Shown here in pieces: positions 17,540 through 25,248 of a stretch of DNA of 26,645 nt. Source of the stretch: Pseudomonadota bacterium. GTDB lineage: Bacteria; Pseudomonadota; Gammaproteobacteria; Acidiferrobacterales; Acidiferrobacteraceae. The stretch's first letter is position 1; every line of letters starts with the position of its first letter. The position numbers and the translations under genes were made by a program. The notes beneath the pieces are model-generated. The model was not told the DNA's origin. It made no database searches and saw only the letters and a list, made by a program, of their open reading frames with translations. The DNA is taken from positions 1 through 26,645 of the forward strand of contig JAJYPQ010000011.1 of NCBI GenBank assembly GCA_021795255.1. The letters are read 5' to 3'.

Positions 17540-18291
17540 AATGCGCGGACAAATGTTCATGCCCCTATATATGTCGCTTCCATGTATTGGTACGTAGCCG
17601 TACAGAAGCATATAAGAGATACCGTAGCGGTGAGACAACTTTCCGACCTTGCCTTTCCATTAGTCGACTTTCTGGAGCTGTCCTAATAAAAGGACACGTC
17701 AGTCTTCATAAAGCGCCATACATTTGCGCAGTCGCTGAATCTAGCGGTAAAAGCCACCTGCGTTGCCTTAATCGAGCGCACAATGCGCAGCGTAGTTTCT
17801 GTCATAAGCAAAAACAACCGCAAAGCATGACGTTGGGCCGCCAAAGAATGGTACGGCGCCTCTGACAATCGTACTGATTGGCATCTTTGTTTTCAATGCG
17901 TACCAGACTTAAATTGAGTCAACGGCTAACGGCAAGTCATACACCATGGGGGCGAACGCGAAAGGTGCGCCGTTGATGGCTATAACATCTAGAAGCCGGC
18001 GACACTTCAACTTCACTGGTGACCCATTTTTTATGAATAACTTGCTACCCGGTCGTCTATTGATTCAAAGACACAAACTGATGGCGCTTACGGAAACCAT
18101 CTGCGTGTACGGTCGCTTGTCATGGCAGGCGTTGTGTCCCACAATAGCCAATAGTAGCGAGCGATAGTTAGGTCGCAGTGGAGCAGTGAATGACCGCAAG
18201 GCGCACTTTTGCGCGGATGAAAGAGGTCAACCGTTGAGCTTTGTCGCAGGCGGCAAAGACACGATGGCCATAGCGGTATAAGGAGCATGGT

Positions 18292-18606
18292 ATGACAACC
18301 GAGACACAACAAGCAGCGCGAGACAGGCTTATTCAGGATTTTAAACAGGTGATTGGCGACGCCGAGGAACTTCTTAAGATCACTGCCAATGAAACCGGCG
18401 GCAAGATTGGGGCGGTGCGGGCGCGCACTGAAGAAAATCTGCGGGAGGTACGACGCAAGCTTGAGGCGATGGAAAGCGACCTCATCGGCCAGACTCGGGC
18501 AGCGGCCTCTGCGACCGATCAGTTCGTTCGCGAAAACCCCTGGCAGGCCATTGCTGTCGCGGCGGCTGCCGGGTTGTTATTTGGCATGCTGAGCGGCCGG
18601 CGTTAG
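18292..18606 (+). CDS. yqjD: DUF883 family protein, ElaB/YqjD-like
   Basis: A 104-residue protein. The first 80 residues are charged and helical (coiled-coil-like, with many Glu, Lys and Arg). One C-terminal membrane segment follows RENPWQAIAVAAAAG and ends GLLFGMLSGRR, the hallmark glycine-rich helix and Arg-Arg tail of the family. In E. coli YqjD is a stationary-phase inner-membrane protein that binds ribosomes; that role is only inferred here. An AGGAG at 18281-18285, 6 nt before the ATG, fixes the start. It is the first of three small plus-strand genes matching the E. coli yqjD-yqjE-yqjK order, and the only intact genes in the window on this strand. Confidence 0.88.
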   Translation: MTTETQQAARDRLIQDFKQVIGDAEELLKITANETGGKIGAVRARTEENLREVRRKLEAMESDLIGQTRAAASATDQFVRENPWQAIAVAAAAGLLFGMLSGRR

Positions 18607-18610
18607 GCGC

Positions 18611-19015
18611 GTGGCGCACGACAATAAGGGAACGACATCGACACCCGGCCGCATTATGGGTTTGCTGACCGGGGTGAAGCGGTTGCTTGCGACGTTTGTC
18701 GGGATACTTCACACACGCCTGGAAATTCTGTCTACAGAGCTGGAGGAGGAAGCTTGGTGGGTGGGGGAGTTGCTGGTCTATGGGGTCGTATCGTTGTTGT
18801 TTCTTGGACTGGGACTGTTGGTAATGACGTTATTTGCCGTCGCGGCATTCTGGAATACTCATCCGCTGGCTGTATTGGCCGCGTTTTCGGTCTTTTATTT
18901 GGCTATTAGTGTTATTGCGGCCTTGGTCGTGCGTCACAAGCTCAAGACTCGCCCGCGGTTTTTTTCCGCGACGCTGTCGGAACTTGGCAAAGACCGCGAA
19001 CATCTGACCCGCTGA
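18611..19015 (+). CDS. yqjE: YqjE-like phage-holin-superfamily membrane protein
   Basis: A 134-residue protein with two hydrophobic hairpin segments (about residues 52-80 and 86-110) flanked by a basic N-terminus and a charged C-terminus. RLLATFVGILHTRLEILSTELEEE is the typical amphipathic start of the YqjE/holin-superfamily fold. The GTG at 18611, 4 nt after the stop of the preceding gene, is used as start. ATG 18656 (MGLLTGVKRL) is an alternative, and neither has a strong ribosome site, so translation is probably coupled. Function is unknown. Position between yqjD- and yqjK-like genes supports the assignment. Confidence 0.82.
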   Translation: MAHDNKGTTSTPGRIMGLLTGVKRLLATFVGILHTRLEILSTELEEEAWWVGELLVYGVVSLLFLGLGLLVMTLFAVAAFWNTHPLAVLAAFSVFYLAISVIAALVVRHKLKTRPRFFSATLSELGKDREHLTR

Positions 19016-19017
19016 AC

Positions 19018-19296
19018 ATGAGTACTCACAAGGCTGAGCTACGGCAACGACGCATGGATCTGGCGTTGCGCGCGCAGGCGCAACGCCAAACGATAGCCGA
19101 TAGTGCCGCGCAACTGCAAAGTCGCTTGCAATGGGCAGAGATCGGGTTTTTTGCGGCACGGTTTCTGCGCGCCCGGCCCGTGCTGACTGTGACCGGAGCA
19201 TCATTGCTATGGCGCACAACCAGGAATAGACCGCTGTCATGGGCAAGCGGGTTGATAGCCGTCTGGGGATTACTCACCATCGTACGCCGCCGATAG
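19018..19296 (+). CDS. yqjK: YqjK-like small protein
   Basis: A 92-residue protein beginning 2 nt after the yqjE-like stop. The N-terminal half is a basic, Gln- and Arg-rich helix (LRQRRMDLALRAQAQRQ). The second half has moderately hydrophobic segments and ends with GLLTIVRRR. This composition and location match YqjK, the third member of the trio, although the family is weakly conserved. No function is established. About 60 nt downstream the IS66 relic begins, and no terminator is visible between them. Confidence 0.7.
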   Translation: MSTHKAELRQRRMDLALRAQAQRQTIADSAAQLQSRLQWAEIGFFAARFLRARPVLTVTGASLLWRTTRNRPLSWASGLIAVWGLLTIVRRR

Positions 19297-19384
19297 CAGT
19301 TTAAGGCAATATACTTCTTATCCGTGTGATCGGGAGCAGGCCGGGACCAATGGACATTTGCCGGGCGGGGATGTTTTATCTGGA

Positions 19385-19967
19385 GCGCGGTACGTCGAAT
19401 TGGCCGAGACCTTCCCGGAACACGTGCGCTTCGTGCTGGAGGCTCTACGCGAGGTCTATAGAATACCGACGCGTGCGCCCGCCAAGAGGGCCCTGACCCC
19501 CGAGCAGCGGCTGCTGCGCCACCAAGCCGAGAACACACCGCGCATGATGGCGCGCGAACGGTGGATGCAGGCGCCATTTGGTGAGCAGGCGATCGAATCG
19601 AAATCAGCGCTCGGTGCCGCGATCCGCACTATGTAAAAACGCGGGCCGAAGCTTGTCTTGTTCCCGCGGGTATCCGGGGCCCTGGACAATAACCTGTGAA
19701 CGAGTTCTTAAAAAGGCGATCCTGCATCGCAGGAACGCGCTCTTCACCCATACCCTGAATGGGGCCCACCTCGGTGACATCTTCTAATGGGCTTAGCAAA
19801 GGGGGCGACCATGCATGAGCCTGATCCACACCGCCGAACGAAACCACGTGGCCCCGTTTGAGTATCTGGTGACGCTTTAGCGTCACGGTGACGCAATCGC
19901 CGCTTACCCGGCCCTGGGGGTACCCTGAAACCACCAGGCGACGCTCGCCTCGCAACCGTCCGAGTGA
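19385..19967 (+). pseudogene. Decayed 3' part of IS66-family transposase gene tnpC
   Basis: The translated pieces follow the C-terminal third of IS66 TnpC in order. Frame 1 (from about 19385) gives YVELAETFPEHVRFVLE, EVYRIPTRA and LTPEQRLLRHQ, reaches a TAA at 19634-19636, then continues in the same frame as KRGPKLVLFPRVSGALDNN to 19693. A frameshift follows at 19694. CERVLKKAILHRRNALF and GAHLGDIF then read to a TAA at 19785. A 30-nt in-frame insertion with two stops (19785-19814) separates this from MSLIHTAERN and FEYLVTL. A TAG (19878-19880) sits where Gln of the LQRH motif belongs, and a TGA (19926-19928) where Trp of PWN belongs. The 5' part of the gene, tnpA and tnpB, and inverted repeats are missing. 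Non-functional relic between yqjK and tRNA-Lys. Confidence 0.88.
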
Positions 19968-20082
19968 CGCTACAAACCATGGTTGCGGCTATGAGTGGAA
20001 TCTGCGCACTGCTTGTCGTGTCCAATCTGAATATCTTGCAGGGAGCCAGGGGAAGACTGAAACCGCGGGTCTTTGTTTTATA

Positions 20083-20158
20083 TGGTGGGCCGTGCTGGGA
20101 TCGAACCAGCGACCACCTGATTAAAAGTCAGATGCTCTACCGACTGAGCTAACGGCCC
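20083..20158 (-). tRNA. tRNA-Lys (anticodon TTT)
   Basis: A complete 76-nt cloverleaf on the minus strand. The acceptor stem GGGCCGT pairs with ACGGCCC. The D arm is GCTC-AGTCGGTA-GAGC, the anticodon arm TCTGA-CTTTTAA-TCAGG with anticodon TTT, and the T arm GCTGG-TTCGATC-CCAGC. The 3' CCA is encoded. It lies downstream of queC with its own promoter. Confidence 0.98.
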
Positions 20159-20170
20159 CAAAAGCTGGTC

Positions 20171-20199
20171 ATTATTGTGATTGCCGCAACCCCTGTCAA
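20171..20199 (-). promoter_or_regulatory. Strong promoter of tRNA-Lys, overlapping the queC stop
   Basis: TTGACA (20194-20199), a 17-nt spacer and AATAAT (20171-20176) on the minus strand make a near-consensus sigma-70 promoter. Transcription would start about 6 nt before the mature tRNA 5' end. The -35 hexamer contains the queC TGA stop (20196-20198). Confidence 0.7.
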
Positions 20200-20873
20200 A
20201 TCGCGCCCGCCGGGTCTGGGATACCGGCCTCAGCGAAACCCTTGGCGCGCAGGCGGCACGCGTCACACACCCCACAGACATGCCCCGCGTCACTTGGGGC
20301 ATAACACGAAAGGGTCAACTGATAATCCACACCGAGCTTAAGACCCGTTCGAATGATCTCGGCCTTCGTGAGGTGCAACAAGGGCGCACGGATACGAAAT
20401 CGCCCCCCTTCGACGCCGGCCCTGGTGGCAAGGTTGGCGAGTGTCTCGAACGCCGCCAAGTACTCCGGTCGACAATCTGGGTAACCAGAGTAGTCAATGG
20501 CATTGACGCCGATAAAGATATCCCGGGCGCCGAGCACCTCGGCCCACCCGAGGGCCACCGCCAGAAACACGGTATTGCGGGCTGGCACATAGGTCACAGG
20601 AATACCAGTCGTGGGCACCTGAGGTACAGATAACCCAAGATCGGTCAGGGCTGATCCGCCGATAAAACCGACACCAAGAGTAGCCACCTTATGCTCGCAG
20701 GCGCCGCCTGCCGTGGCGACCGTGGAAGCCGCCTTCAACTCGGCCTTGTGACGCTGTCCATAGTCAAACGACAGTGCGTGACACTGGAACCCCTCCTGGC
20801 GGGCCAAGGCCAAAATAGTTGCCGAATCGAGACCGCCTGACAGCAAAACGACCGCCTTTTTGTCATCGGCCAC
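20196..20873 (-). CDS. queC: 7-cyano-7-deazaguanine (preQ0) synthase QueC
   Basis: QueC converts 7-carboxy-7-deazaguanine to preQ0 with ATP and ammonia, a step in queuosine biosynthesis in the cytoplasm. The 225-residue protein opens with [12 protein letters not shown], the ATP-pyrophosphatase P-loop, and carries [10 protein letters not shown]. Its zinc site near the C-terminus is [17 protein letters not shown], four cysteines in C-x8-C-x2-C-x2-C spacing, followed by LRAKGF. The start is taken as GTG at 20873 because GGGGGGA lies just upstream and the family begins shortly before the P-loop. The frame stays open to 21017, but that part is queE in another frame. It overlaps queE by 11 nt. Confidence 0.95.
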   Translation of the reverse strand: MADDKKAVVLLSGGLDSATILALARQEGFQCHALSFDYGQRHKAELKAASTVATAGGACEHKVATLGVGFIGGSALTDLGLSVPQVPTTGIPVTYVPARNTVFLAVALGWAEVLGARDIFIGVNAIDYSGYPDCRPEYLAAFETLANLATRAGVEGGRFRIRAPLLHLTKAEIIRTGLKLGVDYQLTLSCYAPSDAGHVCGVCDACRLRAKGFAEAGIPDPAGAI

Positions 20874-21507
20874 GGGTATCCCCCCACAGGACCTTATGCA
20901 GTTGGATCTGAAAACGCACCGGGAGCCGATCACGCAATATCCAGTCCGCAAGCTGCCCCGCCTCGAGGCTATCATGGACGGGGGAAAACAAGACATCGCA
21001 GCGGCCGCACAGGCCATATCTCTCGACGATGCCGCGCGACCAATCGTAATCCTGGACGTCAGTAATCACGAACTTCACTTGATCGGTGGCACGCAGCTGC
21101 TCGATATTCGCGTAAACATTGCGCGCTGACTCTCCCGAGCCCGGCGTCTTCAGGTCGAGCACTACGCCCACCCGCGGATCAACATCCCGCGTTGACAGCG
21201 CCCCGCTCGTCTCGAGCGAGACCTCGTAGCCGCGATCACAAAGCTCTTCTAAGAGCCGCAAGACTGGGGGCTGCGCCAGGGGTTCACCGCCGGTCACGGT
21301 CACAAAGCGTGGTGTGTAACTACTCACTTTCTCTAAAACGGTTTCTATCGGGATGCGCTCGCCCCCGTGGAAGGCGTAGGCGGTGTCGCAGTATCGGCAA
21401 CGCAATGGACAGCCGGTAAGACGCACGAAGACCGTGGGCCAACCCACGGTTCGCGTTTCTCCTTGCAAAGAATAGAAGATTTCGGTGATACGAAGATCCC
21501 GCAACAT
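20863..21507 (-). CDS. queE: 7-carboxy-7-deazaguanine synthase QueE
   Basis: A 214-residue radical-SAM enzyme that converts 6-carboxy-tetrahydropterin to 7-carboxy-7-deazaguanine, the step before QueC. The Fe-S cluster motif is CPLRCRYC (C-x3-C-x2-C) at about residues 33-40, preceded by FYSLQGET and followed by [10 protein letters not shown], both family landmarks. ETSGAL and [11 protein letters not shown] follow further on. Length is normal. It starts 52 nt after cpoB with no strong Shine-Dalgarno (CGCGATAGAATAAACC precedes the ATG) and overlaps queC by 11 nt. Co-location with the Tol-Pal operon is common in Gammaproteobacteria and is not evidence of a functional link. Confidence 0.95.
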   Translation of the reverse strand: MLRDLRITEIFYSLQGETRTVGWPTVFVRLTGCPLRCRYCDTAYAFHGGERIPIETVLEKVSSYTPRFVTVTGGEPLAQPPVLRLLEELCDRGYEVSLETSGALSTRDVDPRVGVVLDLKTPGSGESARNVYANIEQLRATDQVKFVITDVQDYDWSRGIVERYGLCGRCDVLFSPVHDSLEAGQLADWILRDRLPVRFQIQLHKVLWGDTRGR

Positions 21508-21559
21508 GGTTTATTCTATCGCGACCACACAGGGGATGCGACGATCGTATCGGGGCTTT

Positions 21560-22483
21560 TTACTTTTTGCCCTTGCTCCCGAGGTTCGTCAAGGAGTTCC
21601 GGGCGACCTCGGCCGCCATGGCCTTCGGATACTGGGCGATCAGCGCCTTCCAGATAATTCGCGCCTTGTTCGGATGCCCCTGCCATTTGGCGATATAACC
21701 CATCTTCAGAAGCGCGTTCGGCACCTTCTTGCTCTTCGGATAATGCGTCACCAGTGCCTTGAAGGCCTTCTTGGCATGAGGATAATCGCGCTCTACGTAG
21801 TCTGTCTCCGCCACCCAATATTGGGCCTTGGCAGCCCGTTTATCTTGGGGATAAGCGCGCAAGAAAACCTGAAATGCCGCGACCGCGTGCCGATAACGTC
21901 CGGTCCGTAAAAAATTGAAGGCTTTGTTGTACATCTCCTTGGCTGGCTTGCCGTTGGAGCTCAAGGCAAGCCCTGCGCCCGCCTCGCCGGCCTCCGGCTG
22001 CGACCCAACGCCCGATACGCTCGCCGCTACCCCTTTGGCAGCCGAAGCCGATACGACCGCGGGATTGTTGTCCGGAGGAATAACGACGATCCCCGACCCG
22101 CTGCCAGCGGCACTCGGCCCCGATCCGGTTTGAGGGGCGGCCGCGCCCGGAGGGCTCTGCGGTTCTGCTCCCGCCGCCACCTTCCCGGCCTGAAGATGAC
22201 GCAATCGCCGATCAAAATCGGCAAAAAACGCCTGCTGCTGCTGACGCAGGCGACTGATCCTGTGATTCTCTATTTCGACCTGATTCTCGATACTGCGAAG
22301 CTGCTGGCGTATTCCGTGCAGCGTCTCGAGCAAAGTCAGAATTCCCGCTCGCGAGGAGGAATTCGCCCCATTCGTGGGGATGGAGATGATAGGCGGTTCG
22401 CGGTCATGCGCGATGGCGGGGGCCACAACGACCCCCGCCATCGCCAGCGCTGTCCACCAAAGAACCTTGGACCGCGCGCCCAC
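21560..22483 (-). CDS. cpoB: Cell division coordinator CpoB (YbgF)
   Basis: A 307-residue periplasmic protein. A signal peptide ends near APAIA-HD. A coiled-coil trimerisation segment (about residues 48-98, rich in Gln and Arg) is followed by a Gly/Ala/Ser/Pro linker of about 85 residues. Tetratricopeptide repeats then run from about residue 183: KEMYNKAFNFLRTGRYRHA, AQYWVAETDYVERDYPHA and ALLKMGYIAKWQGHPNKA. In E. coli CpoB connects the Tol-Pal motor with PBP1B and LpoB, coordinating outer-membrane constriction with peptidoglycan synthesis. The start is GTG at 22483, 5 nt after the pal stop, without a strong ribosome site, so coupling to pal is likely. The linker is long, but order and domains are standard. 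Confidence 0.93.
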   Translation of the reverse strand: MGARSKVLWWTALAMAGVVVAPAIAHDREPPIISIPTNGANSSSRAGILTLLETLHGIRQQLRSIENQVEIENHRISRLRQQQQAFFADFDRRLRHLQAGKVAAGAEPQSPPGAAAPQTGSGPSAAGSGSGIVVIPPDNNPAVVSASAAKGVAASVSGVGSQPEAGEAGAGLALSSNGKPAKEMYNKAFNFLRTGRYRHAVAAFQVFLRAYPQDKRAAKAQYWVAETDYVERDYPHAKKAFKALVTHYPKSKKVPNALLKMGYIAKWQGHPNKARIIWKALIAQYPKAMAAEVARNSLTNLGSKGKK

Positions 22484-22488
22484 GAGAC

Positions 22489-23025
22489 TTACTTACTGGC
22501 GAAATATTTGTAGTTGAAATAGACGCGACGATTGACGGCCCACGCCTTCCGATTATGTCCCAAAGCCAGCGGGCGCGACTTGCCAAAGGAAATTGTCGCA
22601 AGCTGACCACCGGACACGCCCAAAACCTCCAGCATGTGCTTCACGGAATCGGCACGGCGCCAGCCAAGCGCCATGTTGTACTGCGCCGTACCACGTTCGT
22701 CGGTATTACCTTCCAGACGTACGCGCACGTTCGGATGGGCCTCGAGATAGCTCGCATTCTCCTTCACGATCGTGCGGTTCACGCCGCTAATAACCGCGCT
22801 ATTGGTGCGGAAATGCACCATATGCGGGAAACTGCTCAAGGCCTGGCTGCTACTGGCGCCGGCCATCCCACTTCCCTGCACATTGCTTTGTCCCGCACCG
22901 CTTGCCTGGGTTGAACTACGCGACGCCGTGGCCGACGCCCCCTGCGGCTTTACCGCCTCTTTGCCCGCGCAACCCGCCAGAGCGGCGAGCCCGACTGCAA
23001 CGAGCATGCCTTTATTCATTTTCAT
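22489..23025 (-). CDS. pal: Peptidoglycan-associated lipoprotein Pal
   Basis: A 178-residue outer-membrane lipoprotein. A signal peptide with lipobox LAGC (Cys 19) is followed by a Ser/Gln/Gly/Ala-rich tether to about residue 65, then an OmpA-like peptidoglycan-binding domain. The core is LEGNTDERGTAQYNMALG-WRRADSVKHML, where the usual GHxDERG reads GNTDERG, and it is followed by ISFGKSRPLALGH and NRRVYF. The start is ATG 23025, with AAAGGAG ending 8 nt upstream. The frame continues to 23085, but that would add 20 residues before the signal peptide and ignore this site. Pal binds TolB and peptidoglycan and anchors the outer membrane. Confidence 0.95.
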   Translation of the reverse strand: MKMNKGMLVAVGLAALAGCAGKEAVKPQGASATASRSSTQASGAGQSNVQGSGMAGASSSQALSSFPHMVHFRTNSAVISGVNRTIVKENASYLEAHPNVRVRLEGNTDERGTAQYNMALGWRRADSVKHMLEVLGVSGGQLATISFGKSRPLALGHNRKAWAVNRRVYFNYKYFASK

Positions 23026-23060
23026 TACACCACTCCTTTCCTTTAACCTATTGATAGTAG

Positions 23061-24374
23061 TCACGGGTGACGAAATGGCGACCAAGCAGGATCAGTGACA
23101 TCCCCCCCTCTTAACCCTAGTATACGATGCCCACGCCCGTTTAGTGAAACCGTAGCCAGAACCCTGTGCCCCCCAACCACCGTGCTATAGAGTATTTCCT
23201 GCCCGTTTGGTGCAAATGTCGGGGATTCATCAAGGCTTGTAGCAGTCAGAATCTCCAGGGTCGAGTCCGCCAGCTCAAACACCGCTGCATGATACTGGCC
23301 TGCGCGCCGACTTACCAGCGTCAGCCATTTGCCGTTTGGGGAAAACGAGGCACCGGCATTGTAGCGGCCGTGGAACGTGAGGCGCTGCTTATGGCGCCCA
23401 TAATCTGTCATTTCATAGATTTGTGGCCCACCGCTGCGGTTCGAGGTAAATACAATATGCCCCCCGCCCGGCGACCAGGAGGGCTCGGTGTTGATATCCG
23501 GCCCAAAGGTCAGTTGGCGCAGTCGACCGGTCAACAAATTCATCACATAAATCTCGGGATACCCGGTTTTTGACAATGACAGCGCCAAATGGGTGCCATC
23601 CGGGGCGAATGATGGCGCACCGTTCAAACCATGAAAAGCTGCCACTTGTCGGATGCGCCCTGTGGCGACATCCTGAATGTATACCGCTGGCCAACCGGTC
23701 GCGAAGGATACATAGGTGAGACGCTGTCCATGGGGCGACCAACGCGGCGACATAATGGGTTCCTGCGACCGCAGAATGACATGCGCCCCATGGCCTTCGG
23801 CGTCGGCCACCTCGAGTTTATAGAGAAAATCGCCAGGCGGCCCGTCGGGGTACATGGTAATGAACGCCATGCGCGTATTGAATATCCCACGCACCCCGGT
23901 CCAACGCTGATAGACGATGTTTGCGATGGCGTTGCCTACCGCGCGTAGCTGCCTAGGCGCCACCACATACTGCAGGGCCTTGAGCTGGACCCCTTTATTG
24001 ACATCATAGAGACGAAACGCCACACCGACGCGCCCGCCCGGCTGCCTCTCGATGCGTCCGATCACAAGCCCCGCCGCCTTCAAAAGGCGCCAGTCATTGA
24101 AATGGCCCTCGACTTGGCGGTCATGGTGGGGCTCGGTCAGATAATCACGGCTCGGTAGAACATTAAACCACCCGCTGCCCTCGAGGTCCTTGGTGATAAC
24201 GGCGGATGGCCGCAGATCCTTGGGCCAGGCGTTCTCGCCTTTGAAGGGTACGATGGCGATCGGGAATTTTTGCCCATAACCGTGGTTGATATGGATTGTG
24301 ACGGCCCGCGCCATAAGCGGCATGGCGACCAATACGATCAATAGGGCGGCAAAACCCCATCCAACACGATTCAT
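23061..24374 (-). CDS. tolB: Tol-Pal system periplasmic protein TolB
   Basis: A 437-residue periplasmic protein. A signal peptide is predicted to be cut after ARA near residue 24. An N-terminal alpha/beta domain (IAIVPFKGE to about residue 155) is followed by a six-bladed beta-propeller. The blades are marked by repeated PD40-like turns: SPRWSPHGQRL, APSFAPDGTHLAL, EPSWSPGGGHIVF, ASFSPNGKWLTL, SPTFAPNGQEILY and DPAWSPF. Length is normal. The ATG overlaps the tolA stop by 4 nt (ATGA), and pal begins 35 nt downstream with its own strong ribosome site. TolB shuttles between Pal and the TolA-dependent motor. Confidence 0.96.
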   Translation of the reverse strand: MNRVGWGFAALLIVLVAMPLMARAVTIHINHGYGQKFPIAIVPFKGENAWPKDLRPSAVITKDLEGSGWFNVLPSRDYLTEPHHDRQVEGHFNDWRLLKAAGLVIGRIERQPGGRVGVAFRLYDVNKGVQLKALQYVVAPRQLRAVGNAIANIVYQRWTGVRGIFNTRMAFITMYPDGPPGDFLYKLEVADAEGHGAHVILRSQEPIMSPRWSPHGQRLTYVSFATGWPAVYIQDVATGRIRQVAAFHGLNGAPSFAPDGTHLALSLSKTGYPEIYVMNLLTGRLRQLTFGPDINTEPSWSPGGGHIVFTSNRSGGPQIYEMTDYGRHKQRLTFHGRYNAGASFSPNGKWLTLVSRRAGQYHAAVFELADSTLEILTATSLDESPTFAPNGQEILYSTVVGGHRVLATVSLNGRGHRILGLRGGDVTDPAWSPFRHP

Positions 24375-25246
24375 GGCAAAGATCCCTTCGGTGCGGTAAA
24401 GACAAAAATCAACGGGTTCAAATAGCGAAGCTTGGCCGCCGAATGCGGAACCGGCAGCGGTGCGGCGTTATAGATCGCTGCGATCACGGACCGATCAAAC
24501 ACGCGGTTACCGCTGCCCTGCACGATACGGGCACCCACCACCTGCCCCCCGGCTATGAGCCGAACCCGCACCGTGCAGTGTAACCCCTTGGATTGCGGGA
24601 CAGCGACCCAGGCCGAACTCACCCGCGCCTCTATAAGTGCCTTATAACGATCCACGACCCCTCGAGCGGCCAGGGCCTGGGCCTGGGCCCGAGCCGCCGC
24701 GGCCCTGGCCTGGGCCCTCTCTCGAGCCCGCACTGCGGCCTGCGCGATCTCGCGCTGCAATTTCGCCCGCGCCTGCGCGGCGGCCGCCTGCTCTTGCGCC
24801 TTCAGGCGTTCCCGCGCGGCCTTGCGCGCCGCTTGCTCGGCCCGGGCTCGGGCCAAGGCGCGCGCCTTCGCTTGGGCGAGGGCTTGGGCTCGCGCCAAGG
24901 CCTGCGCCTTGGCCTTGGCCTGGGCCTTGGCGCGGGCTTCCTGAAGGGCCTTTTGCTGGGCGCGCCGCGCGGCGAGCTGCGCCCGAGACGGGCCCTTGCG
25001 GATCGCAGGTCGGGGGGCTGGCGGCGCCACGCGCGGCAGCGGAATAGGCGGAAGCGGGCGCAATGTCGGGCGCGGCCCGACCATAAAGGCATGGATGACA
25101 TGAGGACCGGCCTTTATGACATAAGAGGTATCGAGTTCGCTCCAGCGAAAACTTACCGCCAGAAACGCGACCACCGCCAGATGCACAAGCAGCGCATAGA
25201 GCGTTGCGCGCATGCGTCCCGGCGCCTCTCGGGTCCGACCGATCAT
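24371..25246 (-). CDS. tolA: Cell envelope protein TolA (compact)
   Basis: A 291-residue inner-membrane protein spanning the periplasm. Domain I is one membrane helix (about residues 14-33). Domain II is a long helix, about residues 85-205, made almost only of Ala, Arg, Lys, Gln and Glu, preceded by a proline-rich stretch. Domain III is about 85 residues with ARVSSAW, the conserved Cys in LHCTVRVRL, GSGNRVFDRSV and APLPVP. It is much shorter than E. coli TolA (421 residues), with most of the difference in the helical rod. The codons of the rod make the DNA at 24660-24990 strongly low-complexity. It begins 2 nt after tolR. TolA carries the force from TolQR to TolB-Pal. Confidence 0.93.
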   Translation of the reverse strand: MIGRTREAPGRMRATLYALLVHLAVVAFLAVSFRWSELDTSYVIKAGPHVIHAFMVGPRPTLRPLPPIPLPRVAPPAPRPAIRKGPSRAQLAARRAQQKALQEARAKAQAKAKAQALARAQALAQAKARALARARAEQAARKAARERLKAQEQAAAAQARAKLQREIAQAAVRARERAQARAAAARAQAQALAARGVVDRYKALIEARVSSAWVAVPQSKGLHCTVRVRLIAGGQVVGARIVQGSGNRVFDRSVIAAIYNAAPLPVPHSAAKLRYLNPLIFVFTAPKGSLP

Positions 25247-25248
25247 GG

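Larger units (their letters stand above)
16731..18291. other. Gene-poor, AT-richer intergenic stretch with structured elements
   Basis: About 1.56 kb with no gene I can support. Composition differs from its surroundings: 17881-17940 has 25 G or C in 60, whereas 15901-15960 in the ATPase gene has 35 in 60. It contains tandem hairpins at 17282-17356, a longer hairpin at 17496-17539 and a small one, TGTCCT-AATAAA-AGGACA, at 17679-17696. Several short frames exist, but none has a recognisable product together with a good ribosome site. The most likely reading is decayed mobile-element or foreign DNA. Its right end holds the promoter and ribosome site of the yqjD-like gene. Confidence 0.5.

Noticed and set aside
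17587..17865. 92-codon plus-strand frame in the gene desert
   Set aside because: Opened by a TTG without a ribosome site, no recognisable domain, and it overlaps stop-interrupted minus-strand frames of equal quality.
17946..18167. 73-codon plus-strand frame in the gene desert
   Set aside because: Weak start context and no recognisable product; an overlapping minus-strand frame ending at 17909 looks as protein-like, so neither can be chosen.
20874..21017. N-terminal extension of QueC
   Set aside because: It is queE in another frame; the GTG at 20873 has a purine-rich ribosome site and fits the family start.
21508..21559. TAGAAT just before queE as a promoter -10
   Set aside because: No acceptable -35 at 16-18 nt upstream and it would leave almost no leader; likely chance.
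24660..24990. Repetitive DNA that could suggest a repeat array
   Set aside because: The repetition comes from Ala/Arg/Lys/Gln codons of the TolA rod; there are no equal-length spacers, so it is not CRISPR.
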